Assembly (NCBI RefSeq): GCF_036850765.1
Contig: NC_089493.1
Span: 192,404,706-192,468,705 of the forward strand
Direction of reading: 5' to 3'
Source: Saccopteryx bilineata
Lineage: Eukaryota > Chordata > Mammalia > Chiroptera > Emballonuridae
Length of the DNA: 64,000 bases
The position numbers were made by a program, and so were the translations under genes. Position 1 is the first letter of the stretch; each line of letters opens with the position of its first letter. The notes beneath the pieces are model-generated. The model was not told the origin of the DNA, did not search any database, and was given only the letters and a program-made list of their open reading frames with translations. Below, piece after piece: positions 51,900 through 63,460 of the stretch.

Positions 51900-52465
51900 A
51901 GCTTGTAGGTGGGGCAGGGTTTGGCTGTCTTGTTTTCAGATAAACAGAAGTTCTCCAGTTTAATGAAGCCAAGTTAAGTGGTTGGGACTTTTTTTTGTGT
52001 CTTTAGAAATCCCTCTACACCTAGACATTAAGAAGACATCTTCCTATTTTTATCTTTTAGAGCCTCTTATAGCATTGCCTCTTACATTTAGTCTTTAATT
52101 TCCTTGGAAATAATTACATGTGTGGAACAAGGGAGAGGTTGGTTCTTTTTTGTTTTTGTTTTTTCCCATGTGGATATCCGTTTGCTGAACCATCTGACCT
52201 TTCCCCAACGATGAGCAAGGCTGCCTCTGTCAGCACCCAAGTGTCCAAATACACACGAGATCACTTTCTGGGTCCTCCATTTTGTTCCATTGGTTTATCA
52301 CCTAGCCTTGTGCCAACACCATAGTCTATCAGTCACTGTAACTTAATAAGAGATCTGGTAGAGCAAGAGAATTTCTTCCACTGTGCTGTACACCTGGTAG
52401 CTGGCTTTTGGGATATCTACAGCTCTCATCTCTCTTTATCTTGCAGAGACCACCAACTTCTATTG
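51900..52465 (-). mobile_element. L1 LINE ORF2 fragment
   Basis: Antisense ORF2 text, e.g. GTTCTCCAGTTTAATGAAG, CTTTAGAAATCCCTCTAC, CATGTGGATATCCGTTTGCT and TTTGTTCCATTGGTTTATCA. It covers an ORF2 region also present in the inverted part of the neighbouring L1, so it is a separate copy. Confidence 0.7.
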
Positions 52466-53279
52466 AAATAAAGGTATTAGGGAACAGATCTTACTGGCTT
52501 AAGTCAGCTTACAACAGTGACATGAACAGACACCAAATGCTACGATAGACTTCACGCACCTTGAGACAAAAGGGACAGTTTCATCTCCTTCCCGCAAGGC
52601 AGCCCCTTTGAAGTCAAGCCCAGGAAATGTGGCCAAAGCCAAAAATCCCAGAATATCCTCCCTGCCTCTTACACTGCCTCAGCGGCGGGGGGCGGTCACT
52701 CCCACGTGGCCCGCCGAACAGTGGTTCCTTCCCTGTGTTTCTTGCAGGAGAATCCATCCTCTCCAGATGGTCCCAAGCCCCAGCCACATGCACGCAGCTG
52801 CTGCTCTTCCTTCTCCCGTCAGGATATTAAGTCTCCTTTCCCAAATCTAGATGTCCAGGGCTCGTGACGTCCTGGGCGTGAGAAAACCGTGGTTCTGGAG
52901 AGAAGCTGGGTGGGCTGGGGGAGGACGCTGGAGAAGGACCGCTGGGCTGAGAGACAGCCGTTTCTGGGCGAGGTGCCAGCTCCAACTTCCCAGCTGGGCA
53001 GGGTGAGCCCAAGGGTCCAAAGTCCTTGCCAACAGGGACTCGGACAAAGGGAATTTAGTTTTTTGACGTCTGGGAAGGGACCAGAGGAAGACATCGGAAC
53101 TTTCCTCTGGGAGCCGGGAGACAGGAGCGGGGTCTTTGTTCCTGAATGACTGTCCCTGCCCCCTGCCCCCTCCCCCCCAATCTCTTTTTAAGGCTCTATC
53201 CCCCGAAGGGAGAAAAGTCTGAGTGTTCCTGCCTCTATGAAATACATGCTTAAATATTTCAGCCTCTTGAATTTTTACT
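52466..53279. other. Intron 4 sequence, nothing recognised
   Basis: GC-rich in 52650-53150; no gene or named repeat. Confidence 0.5.
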
Positions 53280-53449
53280 TTTTTTTTTTTTAAATGTTTA
53301 TTTTATTGACTTTAGAATGAGGAAGGCAGAGAGCAAGAAAGAGACAGGAACATCGATCTGTTCCTGCACGTGCCCTGACCGGGGATCGAACTAACAACCT
53401 CCGTGTTTCGGGACTATGCTCTTAGTCAACCGAGCTATCTAGCCAGGGC
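53280..53449 (-). repeat. Short tRNA-derived SINE
   Basis: Tail at left, GGGGATCGAACTAACAACCTC and CTAGCCAGGGC at right. Confidence 0.85.
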
Positions 53450-54252
53450 TTGGACTTTTACCTTCTTAGAGAGGCCGTGAGTGGTCTGTGAGTGCCAAGG
53501 CCTGGGTTCAACTCTCCAACCCGCCAACACTGCTGTGGGTGAGTAGCTTGGCCAGGCCTGCAATCTCCTCAGCTACGCGACGGAGCCATAAAACCTACTC
53601 GTCACGGTCACGGGAGAGAGGAAACGAGGTCCAGTCCGGCAAAGAGCAGACGAGCCATCAGGAGTGATCTTCTACCCCTTCCCGACGTCTCGTGCCCTGA
53701 GAAGGATCATCTCTCCCCTCACTGTCCGCCCCCCGCCTACATTTTTTAAGATTTATTAAAGTATAATTTATGAACCATAAAAGTCACCCGTGATAAGTAC
53801 GCTCAATTCAGTGATAGTCGGTAAATTACCGAGTTGTGCAACCGCCACCACAGTCTCGTTTTAGAACTTTCCGTCACCTCAAACATTCCCCCACCCTCAT
53901 TTGCAACAGATCCAGACCCAGAAAACCACTGATCTGCTTTCTGTCTCTAGAAATTTGCCTTTTCTGCACATTTTATGTAAATGAAATCATGCACAATGCG
54001 GTGTTTTTCAGCTGACTCTTCCCATGTAGCCTCCTGTTTCTGAGACGCATCCGTGTGGCAGTGTTGATTGGTATCTCACGACATTTTATTGTCAAATAGC
54101 ATTCTACGGCATGGCCATTCCACATTTTATCTGGTCCCCAAGGAGGGGCATCTGAATTGTCTCCAGTTGTGGCTATTATGAATTAATACTGCGATGAACC
54201 ATTTGCATCCAAGTCTTTGTGTGAATGGAAGTTTTTAATTTTCTTGAGTATT

Positions 54253-54293
54253 AAATTTATCACCTGACCTAGGAGTGGTCAGGTGATAAATTT
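54253..54293. repeat. Perfect 17-bp inverted repeat with 7-nt loop
   Basis: AAATTTATCACCTGACC (54253-54269), loop TAGGAGT, then the exact complement GGTCAGGTGATAAATTT (54277-54293). It lies within L1 sequence next to a SINE insertion. Confidence 0.95.
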
Positions 54294-54299
54294 CACTTT

Positions 54300-54491
54300 T
54301 AAAACAAAATTTATTGATTGATTTTAGCAAGAAAGGAAAGGAGAGGCTGGGAGGGAGAAAGAGGGGGAGAGAGAGAGAGAGAGAGAGAGAAACATCAATC
54401 TGTTCCTGCATGTGCCCTGACAGGGGATCGAACCGGCAACCTCTATGCTTTGGGATGATGCTATAACCAACTGAGCTCCCCATCCAGGGGC
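54300..54491 (-). repeat. Short tRNA-derived SINE with (GA)n
   Basis: Flanked by ATAAATTTCACTT (54287-54299 and 54492-54504). Contains (GA)n at 54366-54390. Confidence 0.88.
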
Positions 54492-54777
54492 ATAAATTTC
54501 ACTTCTGAAGGAACTGCCAACCTGTTTTCCGAGGCGGCTTCCCATCACATGTTTCCACCAGAAAGAGGGCGGCAGCTTGCCCCACACTGTCAATAAGCCT
54601 CGGCCTTGTCTGTCTTGCCGTGTATGGACATTCTGGTGGCCGTGTTGGTATCTCATGGTTTTATTTTTGCACTGCTCTAATGATTAATGATGTTGAACCT
54701 CTTTTCCTGTGCACATTAACCATGGCATATCTTCCTTTCATTCAAATCTTTTACTGACTTTCATGCTGGGCTGTCTT

Positions 54778-55087
54778 TTTTTTTTTTTTTACAGGGACAG
54801 AGAGAGAGTCAGAGAGAGGGATAGATAGGGACAGACGGACAGGAACGGAGAGAGATGAGAAGCAGCAATCATCAGTTTTTGGTTGTGACACCTTAGTCGT
54901 TCATTGACCGGGGGGCTACAGCAGACCGAGTGACCCCTTGCTTGAGCCAAAGACCTTGGATTCATGCTGGTGAGCTTTGCTCAAACCAGCTGAGCCTGTG
55001 CTCAAGCTGGCGACCTTGGGGGTCTCAAACCTGCGTCCTCGGCATCCCAGTCCGACGCTCTATCCACTGCGCCATAGCCTGCCTGGT
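54778..55087 (-). repeat. tRNA-derived SINE (CCTGACCAGG family)
   Basis: Perfect duplication CATGCTGGGCTGTCTT (54762-54777 and 55088-55103). Confidence 0.93.
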
Positions 55088-55451
55088 CATGCTGGGCTGT
55101 CTTGATTACTGAGTTGCAAGGGTTCTTTATCTAGTGCTATTAACAAGTCCCTGATCATATATAGATGACTTACAAATATTTCCTCCTAATTTGTGGGACA
55201 TTATTTCATTCTCTTCATTAAAGTACAGAAGTTTCTAAGTTTAATGGAGTCAAACTTGACAGTTTTTGTCTTTTGGTATTGTAGCTAAGAACTCTTTCCC
55301 TAAACTAAGGTCCCAAAGATTTTTTCATGGTTTCTTCTAGAAGTTTTAGCTCTTCTGTTTAGGTCAGTGATCCACTTTGAGTTGATGTTTTATGCAGGAT
55401 GTCAGGTAAGGATCCAAGTTATTATTATTATTTTTTTGCACGTGGATTTTT

Positions 55452-55856
55452 TTTTTTTTTTTTTAATTTTTTTTTGCATTTTTCTGAAGCTGGAAACAGG
55501 GAGAGACAGTCAGACTCCCGCATGCGCCCGACTGGGATCCACCCGGCACGCCCACCATGGGGCAACGCTCTGCCCACCAGGGGGCGATGCTCTGCCCATC
55601 CTGGGTGTCGCCATGTTGCGACCAGAGCCACTCTAGCGCCTGAGGCAGAGGCCACAGAGCCATCCCCAGCGCCCGAGCCATCTTTGCTCCAATGGAGCCT
55701 CGGCTGTGGGAGGGGAAGAGAGAGACAGAGAGGAAAGCGCGGTGGAGGGGTGGAGAAGCAAATGGGCACTTCTCCTGTGTGCCCTGGCCGGGAATCGAAC
55801 CCGGGTCCTCCGCACGCTAGGCCGACGCTCTACCGCTGAGCCAACCGGCCAGGGCC
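55452..55856 (-). repeat. Long bat SINE, copy K
   Basis: Flanks GCACGTGGATTTTT and GCACGTGGATGTTT. CTCF-like core at 55574-55587; a second unit reads CCACCATGGGGCAA and is degraded. Confidence 0.93.
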
Positions 55857-56279
55857 GCACGTGGATGTTTTATTAACCCACACTGTCCGTTAAAAAGATT
55901 CTTCTTGCCTATTGAATTTCTGGGTCCCTTTGTTGAAGTGTGTAAGAATTTCCTTCTAGACTCTCAGTTCTGTTCCAGTGACCTGTATGCCTATCTTTAT
56001 GACAGTACTGCGCTATCGTGGTTACAGCAGCTTTGAAGGAGGGTTTGAAAATGGGTAGCACAAACCCTCCGATTTTGAGTTACTTCTTTTCCAAACTTGT
56101 TTTGGCTACTTCGGGTCCCCTGCATTTCCCCGTGTAATACTTGAGGATCAACTTGTTAATTTCTACAAAAAAAAAACCTGCCAGGATTTTGACGAGAGAT
56201 TATACTGAGTGTAGATCAATTGGGAGACAACTGCTGTTTTTAAAACCACCAGATCTTCCATCCCATAAATACGGAATGT

Positions 56280-56620
56280 GCCTGACCAGGCGGTGGCACA
56301 GTGGATAGAACATCAGACTGGGATGCAGAAAGACCCAGGTTCGAGACCCTGAGGTTGCTAGCTTGAGCACGGGCTCATCTGGTTTGAGCAAAAAGCTCAC
56401 CAGCTTGGTTGGACCCAAGGTCACTGGCTTGAGCAAGGGGTTACTCGGTCTGCTGAAGGCCCGCGGTCAAGGCACATATGAGAAAGCAATCAATGAACAA
56501 CTAAGGTGTCACAAGGAAAAACTGATGATTGATGTTTCTCATCTCTCTCCGTTCCTGTCTGTCTATCCCTCTCTCTGACTCTCTCTGTCCCTGTAAAAAA
56601 AAAAAAAAAAAAAAAAAAAA
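56280..56620 (+). repeat. tRNA-derived SINE (CCTGACCAGG family)
   Basis: Follows GGAATGT and is followed, after a 26-A tail, by GGAATGTGCC at 56621-56630. Confidence 0.93.
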
Positions 56621-56654
56621 GGAATGTGCCTCCATTCATTCATTCAGAGCTTTT

Positions 56655-57036
56655 TTTTTTGTATTTTTCTGAAGCTGGAAACGGAGAGAGACAGTCAGAC
56701 AGACTCCCGCATGCGCCCGACCGGGATCCACCCGGCACGCCCACCAGGGGCGAAGCTCTGCCCACCAGGGGGCGATGCTCTGCCCCTCCGGGGCGTCGCT
56801 CTGCCGCGACCAGAGCCACTCTAGCACCTGGGGCAGAGGCCAAGGAGCCATCCCCAGCGCCCGGGCCATCTTTGCTCCAATGGAGCCTTGGCTGTGGGAG
56901 GAGAAGAGAGAGACAGAGGGGAAGGGGGGGTGGAGAAGCAGATGGGCGCTTCTCCTATGTGCCCTGGCCGGGAATCGAACCCGGGTCCCCTGCACGCCAG
57001 GCCGACGCTCTACCGCTGAGCCAACCGGCCAGGGCC
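56655..57036 (-). repeat. Long bat SINE, copy L
   Basis: Perfect duplication CATTCAGAGCTTTT (56641-56654 and 57037-57050). CTCF-like core at 56762-56775; the other unit lacks one G. Confidence 0.93.
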
Positions 57037-58168
57037 CATTCAGAGCTTTTAAAATGTCTCCTGCAATGTTCCACAATGCCAGCGTACAAACTTTGCACTT
57101 CTTTCATTCATTCGTTTTTGAGTATTTAGTTATTTCTGATGCTCTTGTGAGCAGAATTATCTTCTTACTTTCATTTCTGGGTTGTCCATTACCAGCATAT
57201 GTTTAAACATACCATTGATCTTTTTTTTTTTTTTTTGCATCTTGATTTGGATTCTGCAATCTTGTTGAACCCGTTGATCAATTCTGATAGGTTTTTTGTG
57301 GGTCCCTTGCGGCTTTCTATAGTAGAATCACGCCATCTGTGAAATTGTGATGTTTTTACTTCTTGCTTTCCAGCCTGCACGCCTTTGCCTTCCGCGCCTT
57401 TTTTTCGTGCCTGCTTACCCTGGCTGGAACTTCAAAGTAGAACGGGAGTGATGAGAAAGAGCAAACGGACCTGCTCTGTTCCTGATCTCGGGGAGAGAGC
57501 ATTGCGACTCCATGTTTCAGGTATTTCATGCTCTTCCTCCCTCTTCCCATCCCAACGGCTTATGATTTTTAAGTTAGAGAAATCAATACCGAAGCTGAGG
57601 GAAGCTAGGCAAACTCAAAGGTACGCTTCCTTCCCGACCATAGCCTCAATGCAAACAAAATATAACCAAAAGGCAGGCTCCTTGTTCTTTAAGCCACTCG
57701 AGGCTTTGGAAACCAGCAGCCTTGTGGAAGCAGCAGAGCTTGGCTGAGTAACTTCTGGGTCATTCATTCACACACAGCGGGATACTATGGTGCCAGCAAC
57801 AGAAGGCTCAAGACGATTAGATTTTTTTTTTAACAGTATGGAAAATTCGTGCATTACAATAGTAAAGAAAAGAGAAAGAGCAACAAACATAACATAGATG
57901 GATTGGTCTCAACACCATAAAGAAATGCACGCAGAAGCGAAAAAGAAGAAAAAGAAAAGACGTAACAACCTTCGTAACTGTTGCCTCTGAGCTGAAAGAT
58001 CACAGCTGATTGTTTTTTCTAATTTCTTTATGTTTCTTTCAACTGTGCAGATGTTCACAATAAGCATCTTAGAACCAGAAAAGATAAAGAAAAAAATTAA
58101 AAATAAAAAACCTCCCCACCCACAGGGCCGGCACGAGACACAGGGAGGCTGGCCGCTCTCAGACTTAC

Positions 58169-58245
58169 CTTACAGTACTCGTCGATCGGTATCAGGCGCT
58201 TGACAGCCACGTCCCGGATGTGGCTTCGTCGGAAGAGGATTTTGC
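58169..58245 (-). CDS. SH3PXD2B: SH3PXD2B exon 4: middle of PX domain
   Basis: The 77-bp exon encodes [20 protein letters not shown] followed by IDEYCK; the first Gly codon is completed by one base from the upstream exon. Acceptor is TGCAG|GC and donor AAG|GTAAGT, both strong. This is the basic stretch of the PX domain, about residues 84-109 by human numbering, where the family binds membrane phosphoinositide. The preceding exons (PX start) are not in the remaining 5.7 kb of the window, at least not as recognisable PX coding sequence. The exon number assumes the usual 13-exon structure. Confidence 0.95.
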
Positions 58246-59815
58246 CTGCACAGAACGAGAGCACACACAGCACTGTCAGGGAGCAGTGACGAGCTCTCAG
58301 CCAACTGTTGGGGGCGGTGATGCGGCTGTCTCTGGTAGGCCTGACTGGTACCTAAATTCCTGGCTGTCATCAGTATCCCCTGTTGGACATCCACAGGGCC
58401 TGGCTGACCCCATGCGTGGTCTTCCAAAACCCTGTTCACAACTCTAGTGCAAAGGCTGGAGGGAGAGGGACCTGGCAGATACGTGTCGATGAGTTAAGGA
58501 GGCTGAAACCAATCTGTGGAAGGAAGGCGCTCCTACCCGATGAAGAAGGAAGGGAGACATGAAGATCGGAGGTCCTCTGTCCAACTCTAGGATTCTCAGG
58601 CTGCCGGGAGGTATGGCGAACCTCAGATACGTCCTAACCGAACAGTCCAGTCTCCCCCACCACCACCCCGTCCTCTTTCCTGGGCACCTTTCTGCTCTAG
58701 ACTCGTGTTCCCCAGACTCCATGCTGCCTCCCAACCTCGTCCACCAGCCCTGAGGGGCAAGTTGTGTCCACGTCACACGGGTTCAGAGTTTGTTTCTTTC
58801 TGACTGCAGGTATCACGTTCTCGACCGACTGGCCTTCATTCTTACCAGTTGTGGGGCTCTGCACACAGGGACCGACTGGGCCTTAGTCAATTTTGTGCCC
58901 TCACCATCTGATCAATGTGGGAAGGTGGCTTCCACATGCAAAGATGACAAATCCCTTCAGTTTCTTCCGTGACTGGTGTTTGCAACAGAAGGATTTCGAG
59001 CCTTCTTACCTCACTGAATACCAAGGGTCCATCCACTACTTGCCTGGTGACATCCTGAGCCCTGGAGTGAGGTACCAAAGCCTCCAATATGACATCCAGG
59101 CAGAGGATGTGCATCACAGGCAAAGACAAGTACGTAAGTGATGTCACCCAAGGTCCCTGGAAATAGCCAAGACCCTGAAACGTTATGGGTCAGGTCTGCT
59201 TACAGCAAATCTGTGGGTTCCCAAGAGTCCCACCAGGAGATGGCAGCCAAGTGCCCGTACCCAGGATTAGCCAGCCGGGGCTCGAGGCTCTGCATGTGCC
59301 ACACACAGGCAGGGGTGGGCAAAGTCAGCAAAAAGACATCACAGAGGGCCAAAGAGGTGGGAGAGGGAGACAGGCCCCTCAGACACGCGTATGCAGAGCC
59401 CCCGGGAGGTGTCCAGGGGTCAAAGAGGAAAGCACGGGGGACCGCAGCTCGCCACACAGCAGAGCACGAAGACACGCTACAAGTTTCACCATTCTGGTCT
59501 GAGGTCAAGGAGAGGAGTGTGGGTCACCCGGCTGGCAGGGCGGGGAGAGATGAAGCACTGTTCCAACATGGCTCCTGTGAGCCTGCGGTCTCCCCAGGTC
59601 AAGCCTGGGTGAGCAGGAACAGGATGGTAGGAAAGGTTCGCGTTTTCACGACAGCACAGAAGTCAAAGGGGTGTCGGACACAAGTGGGTCGATGTTGAAA
59701 GGTTTGCACTGCAGGCTGGCAAGGGAGAGCTGTGCCCCAACGGACCATTTAGCTAATTCAACATTTAAAATAATCCACTTGCTCTTAGGTGCAAAAGCAC
59801 TATTAGGAAATCAGG

Positions 59816-60205
59816 GCCTGACCAGGCGGTGGCACAGTGGATAGAGCGTCAGCCTGGGATGCTGAGGATCCAGGTTCAAAACCCGAAGGTTGCTGACTTG
59901 ATCGGGGGCTCACCAGCTTGAGCACAGGGTCGCCGGCTTGAGCGTGGGATCATAGAAACGACACCATGGTCACTGGCTTGAGCCCAAAGGTCACTGGCTT
60001 GAAGCTCAAGGTCACTGGCTTGAGCCCAAGGTCACTGGCTTGAGCAAGGGGTCACTGACTAGGCTGGAGACCCCTGGTCAAGGTGCAAATGAGAAACAAT
60101 CAATGAATAACTAAGGTACCACAACTATGAGTTGATGCTTCTCATCTCTCTCCCTTACGTCTGTCTGTCCCTGTCTCTAAGTAAAAAAAAAAAAGAAAGA
60201 AAAGA
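59816..60205 (+). repeat. tRNA-derived SINE (CCTGACCAGG family) with internal repeats
   Basis: Head GCCTGACCAGGCGGTGGCAC, then several near-copies of AAGGTCACTGGCTTGAGC (59965-60050). Flanks AGGAAATCAGG and ATGAAATTAGG. Confidence 0.88.
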
Positions 60206-63124
60206 AAAATGAAATTAGGTAGATATGATCAGCTTAATTGTCTTTTTTTTTTTTTTGCTCAGTTCCAATTAAAATAACCCAGAGAGATAAATTACGTATT
60301 CCTATATGTCTTAATAAGTAAGAATCTTCTTTCTTTATGATGGTGATAGTTTTAATTCTGCTTAGGAGTTGGTCAAATTTCTGATACTCCATGCTTGTTA
60401 GGAAAGAAAAATCTAGAAGAAAATCTAGGGTTCAGCGTGTTGATCTCTGAGGGGTGGAAGAAAGAGATGTTTTGTTTTCTTCATACTTTTGCCAAAGTTC
60501 CTACCATAAACATTTAACAGCTTCCTGAATCAGAAAATGTTCGTCATTTGGTTTAAAAAAAAAAAAAAAAGCAAATAACGCCACAAAGCGGGAAGGGTTT
60601 GCAACTTGGCTGCCGGGAACTGGCTGCGACCCCTCATCCACTTGGTGGGTGCAGTCTCTCCACGAACCCTCTGTGCGTCCACGCTGGGAGTCTGCCCTCC
60701 TGGCGCTGACCGTCACTGTCCACCAACGGGGGGAGAGACCCTGCTGACACTTTGGGTGAGCAGTCCTTCCCTGGGTGGGAGCACCTCCCCCCCCCCAGCA
60801 GTGCAGGATGCCTGCGTCCCAAGCCCAAACCCAGTGGGCTGGCAGCCCCCTCCCCCACCTCCAGTCACTGTGAGAACCCTTAGGCTTGTCCTGAGCCCTG
60901 AGGAAGGGATGGATGTCTGTGAAGAGAAATCTCGCCTAACAAATGCTCTCTGCCCTCTAATCCCCGGCTCAGAACCGGAGAGGGAGAGGCGTCCCTCCGG
61001 AAAACACTTGGTCCCCTGTGGCTGTAATTTCCCCCCTGCTGATAAGTCAGAGGAAGGGTCAGAGCACTGAGCAGGCGGTGAACCCGCTCAGAATACTGAC
61101 AGCAGGCGTAGTGCTAGACCCCCCCACCCTCCACCCTCATCAGCAAGGCGGCCAGGGCCTCCCCCAACACCGGGAATTCGCTCAGGGTAGGCCTGCAGGG
61201 GCTGAGAGGTAAGGACAGAGAACTCGGCAACCTCAGTGTGAGGAAGGCATCTCCCCTCCTTGTGCGGCCTCAGTGGGACAGGAAGCCTGTGCGAATCCTG
61301 GGGCTGCCCTGTGCTGACTGCGCCGCCTTGGGAAACGCGTGGACGTCCAGAGCCCAGTCTCCCCATCTGTAAAATGGGGGCGTAGCCCCCACCCCTTCGT
61401 GGCCATCCCATTACGCGCCCAGCGCAGGGCTTACAGACCCACACGAGAGGGTAATCGCTTTCTGCTTTATTTTTCCAAACACTTTAGATGACCCTGCATT
61501 ACACTCTGCACGGAAGACCTCGGTTTCTTAAGACCCGCCTCCCATAGGGTGAACTCGTCCTTCTGCGGCCACCGAGCCGGAGCCGCTGCTCGGTCCCCGG
61601 CCACAGGGTGCAACTGTGAGGCCAGCGCGTCCAGGTCAAAGACACGACGGGGCAACGGCCCCTTGTCTGCACCTGAGATGCAATGTTTCGGTGTGAGTCA
61701 TGCAGAGGAGGGCGAGCGAGCCTGCGCCCAGCCCAGCCCTCGCCGCCGCCAGCCTGCCTGGGGTGGAAAGGGTCCTCGGAGCGGAGAACAGCCTTCGGTG
61801 GGAACGGCCGGCTTTTGTTTTCCACTGTGGAGGAAGGCCAAACTGTAATTTTTAATTTTCAAGCTGCGTCCTCTGCCAAGTTGGCTCCCCTAGTTCTGAC
61901 TGGGGTGGAAAATTGCACAGGGCGGCTCTCCCCTCCCCCGGCCTTTGTGCGCGCATTAGACCCGCTTTTGTTCTGCCTGACGTGTGGCCATTGGCCCTCG
62001 TGACAGAAAAGGGACCCCTAGGAGAGGGGACGTTCCTCCCACGGGTCCCTGACCTCGGCCTAGACCTCAAGGAAAAGCTAAGGGGTGGCCGGAGAAGGGA
62101 CACTCCAGGCGTCCGGGGCCCAAGGGGGCTATCCGAGCCACAGTGGGTGTCCTGGGCCGGGAAACTGGGCTGAGTCCTTGACAACAGCATTTTCATGAAT
62201 CCGTGGGTGGAAAAGAATTACGTAACCACGAAAGCCTTCAGGGGCTTGGGAGAGGGTCGGCTCAAGTTCTTTCCCGTCCTGGGAAGTGTTTCCAGAGCTG
62301 GGTTTGCCTTTCGCCCAGTCAAGACTTTCCCTGCCTTCTTCCTTGGAGAAAAACCTACACGTGGAGCCCAGGTCAATTTGAATACTCGGACTGACCGTGT
62401 GAGGTACGACCTCATGATCTAAAACACCAAGAAAATTCCCCGGGGACGTCACGGGACCCTGTTCCTGCCTTTCCTGAGAACCCACGATGTCTCCGGGAGA
62501 GGAGCTTGTGAAGGCGGGATCCCGCCCCACTGCACAGATGTGGAAGCTGAGGCTCAGCAGGGAGGGGGGTGCGGCTGGGGGGGGCAGGGTGGACGCCGTC
62601 CACTTGAGGTCACGGGGCTGGTCTGTTCGACTCCAGAGCACGTGCTCTGGAGCGCTGACATCTGGCGGCTGCTGCTGGCACTCCCGCTGTTCTCCAAGAG
62701 GGAAGAAAATTCCAGTGCGATTGCACACTTTCCCCATGGAAGAACTCAAAACATTAGCTCTTTTCAGGCGGATGATCCTCCGAGCAGATGGGGGCCTGGC
62801 AGACACATCCAGCCTGCCTCTGCACCCGCCCAGCAATGATGGCATCTGGAAGAACCCACTCGGGTGCCAACGGCAGAACCCTGGAGAGGGTGTGAGGAGC
62901 CTGAGCTCCCGTGGGACCCGGGGAGATCTCCCCCCCCAACTACTGCTGGGTTTGCTCCTTCTTATGCAACGTGAAAAAGATCTGAAGGCCCTCCCAGCTC
63001 CGAGGACCTGTGGTTCAGGGTGATCGTCAGTTTGCCGATTATCTCAGTACACAGACGTCCCGGGCAGCGCTGGGTTGCCGCTAGTGCGGTGCCGGGCGCT
63101 CGCCTGACCCTCCTAGCGACCCTG

Positions 63125-63275
63125 TGACTCAGGCACCGTTATTAGCGCCAATTTGCAAAGAAGCAATGAAGCTCAGCGTGCTGAGGTAATTCACCCAAGG
63201 TGACAGAGTGGATGAGAAGCACTGGGAACTGAACTCAGGCCTCTAGACTGCGGGCCCAAGTTCTGGAGCCAACTA
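63125..63275 (-). repeat. MIR
   Basis: CAGGCACCGTTATTAGCGCC, AATTCACCCAAGGTGACAGA and GAACTCAGGCCTCTAGACTG are MIR-like. Confidence 0.75.
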
Positions 63276-63460
63276 GACCCGTGTCTGAATCCCGGCTCTG
63301 CCATTTATTTGTACAAGCCATTCTCATTTTTCTGCGCTTCGGTGTCTGCAACTGTTGAGACGGGCACAGCCGCCCCTACCTTGCAAGGCGGCTCTGGGGA
63401 CTTAGTGGGGCAATGAATATAAAGCACTTAGCTCAGCCACTGGCACAGGGTCAACTCCAA
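63276..63460 (+). repeat. MIR
   Basis: TGAATCCCGGCTCTGCCATT and a TATAAAGCACTTAGC-CAGTGCCTGGCACA-like end mark a second, oppositely oriented MIR. Confidence 0.75.

Larger units (their letters stand above)
53745..57490 (-). mobile_element. L1 LINE, decayed, interrupted by five SINEs
   Basis: Antisense L1 3' UTR/ORF2 text runs across SINE interruptions: TAATTTATGAACCATAAAAG, GTAAATGAAATCATGC, GAAGGAACTGCCAACCTGTT, GTGATCCACTTTGAGTTGAT, TCTGTTCCAGTGACCTG and TCTTGTTGAACCCGTTGATC occur in L1 order. Numerous breaks make it inactive. Confidence 0.85.

Noticed and set aside
62129..62845. Minus-strand frame of 238 codons in intron 3
   Set aside because: GC-rich intronic sequence with overlapping frames on both strands and no recognisable domain.
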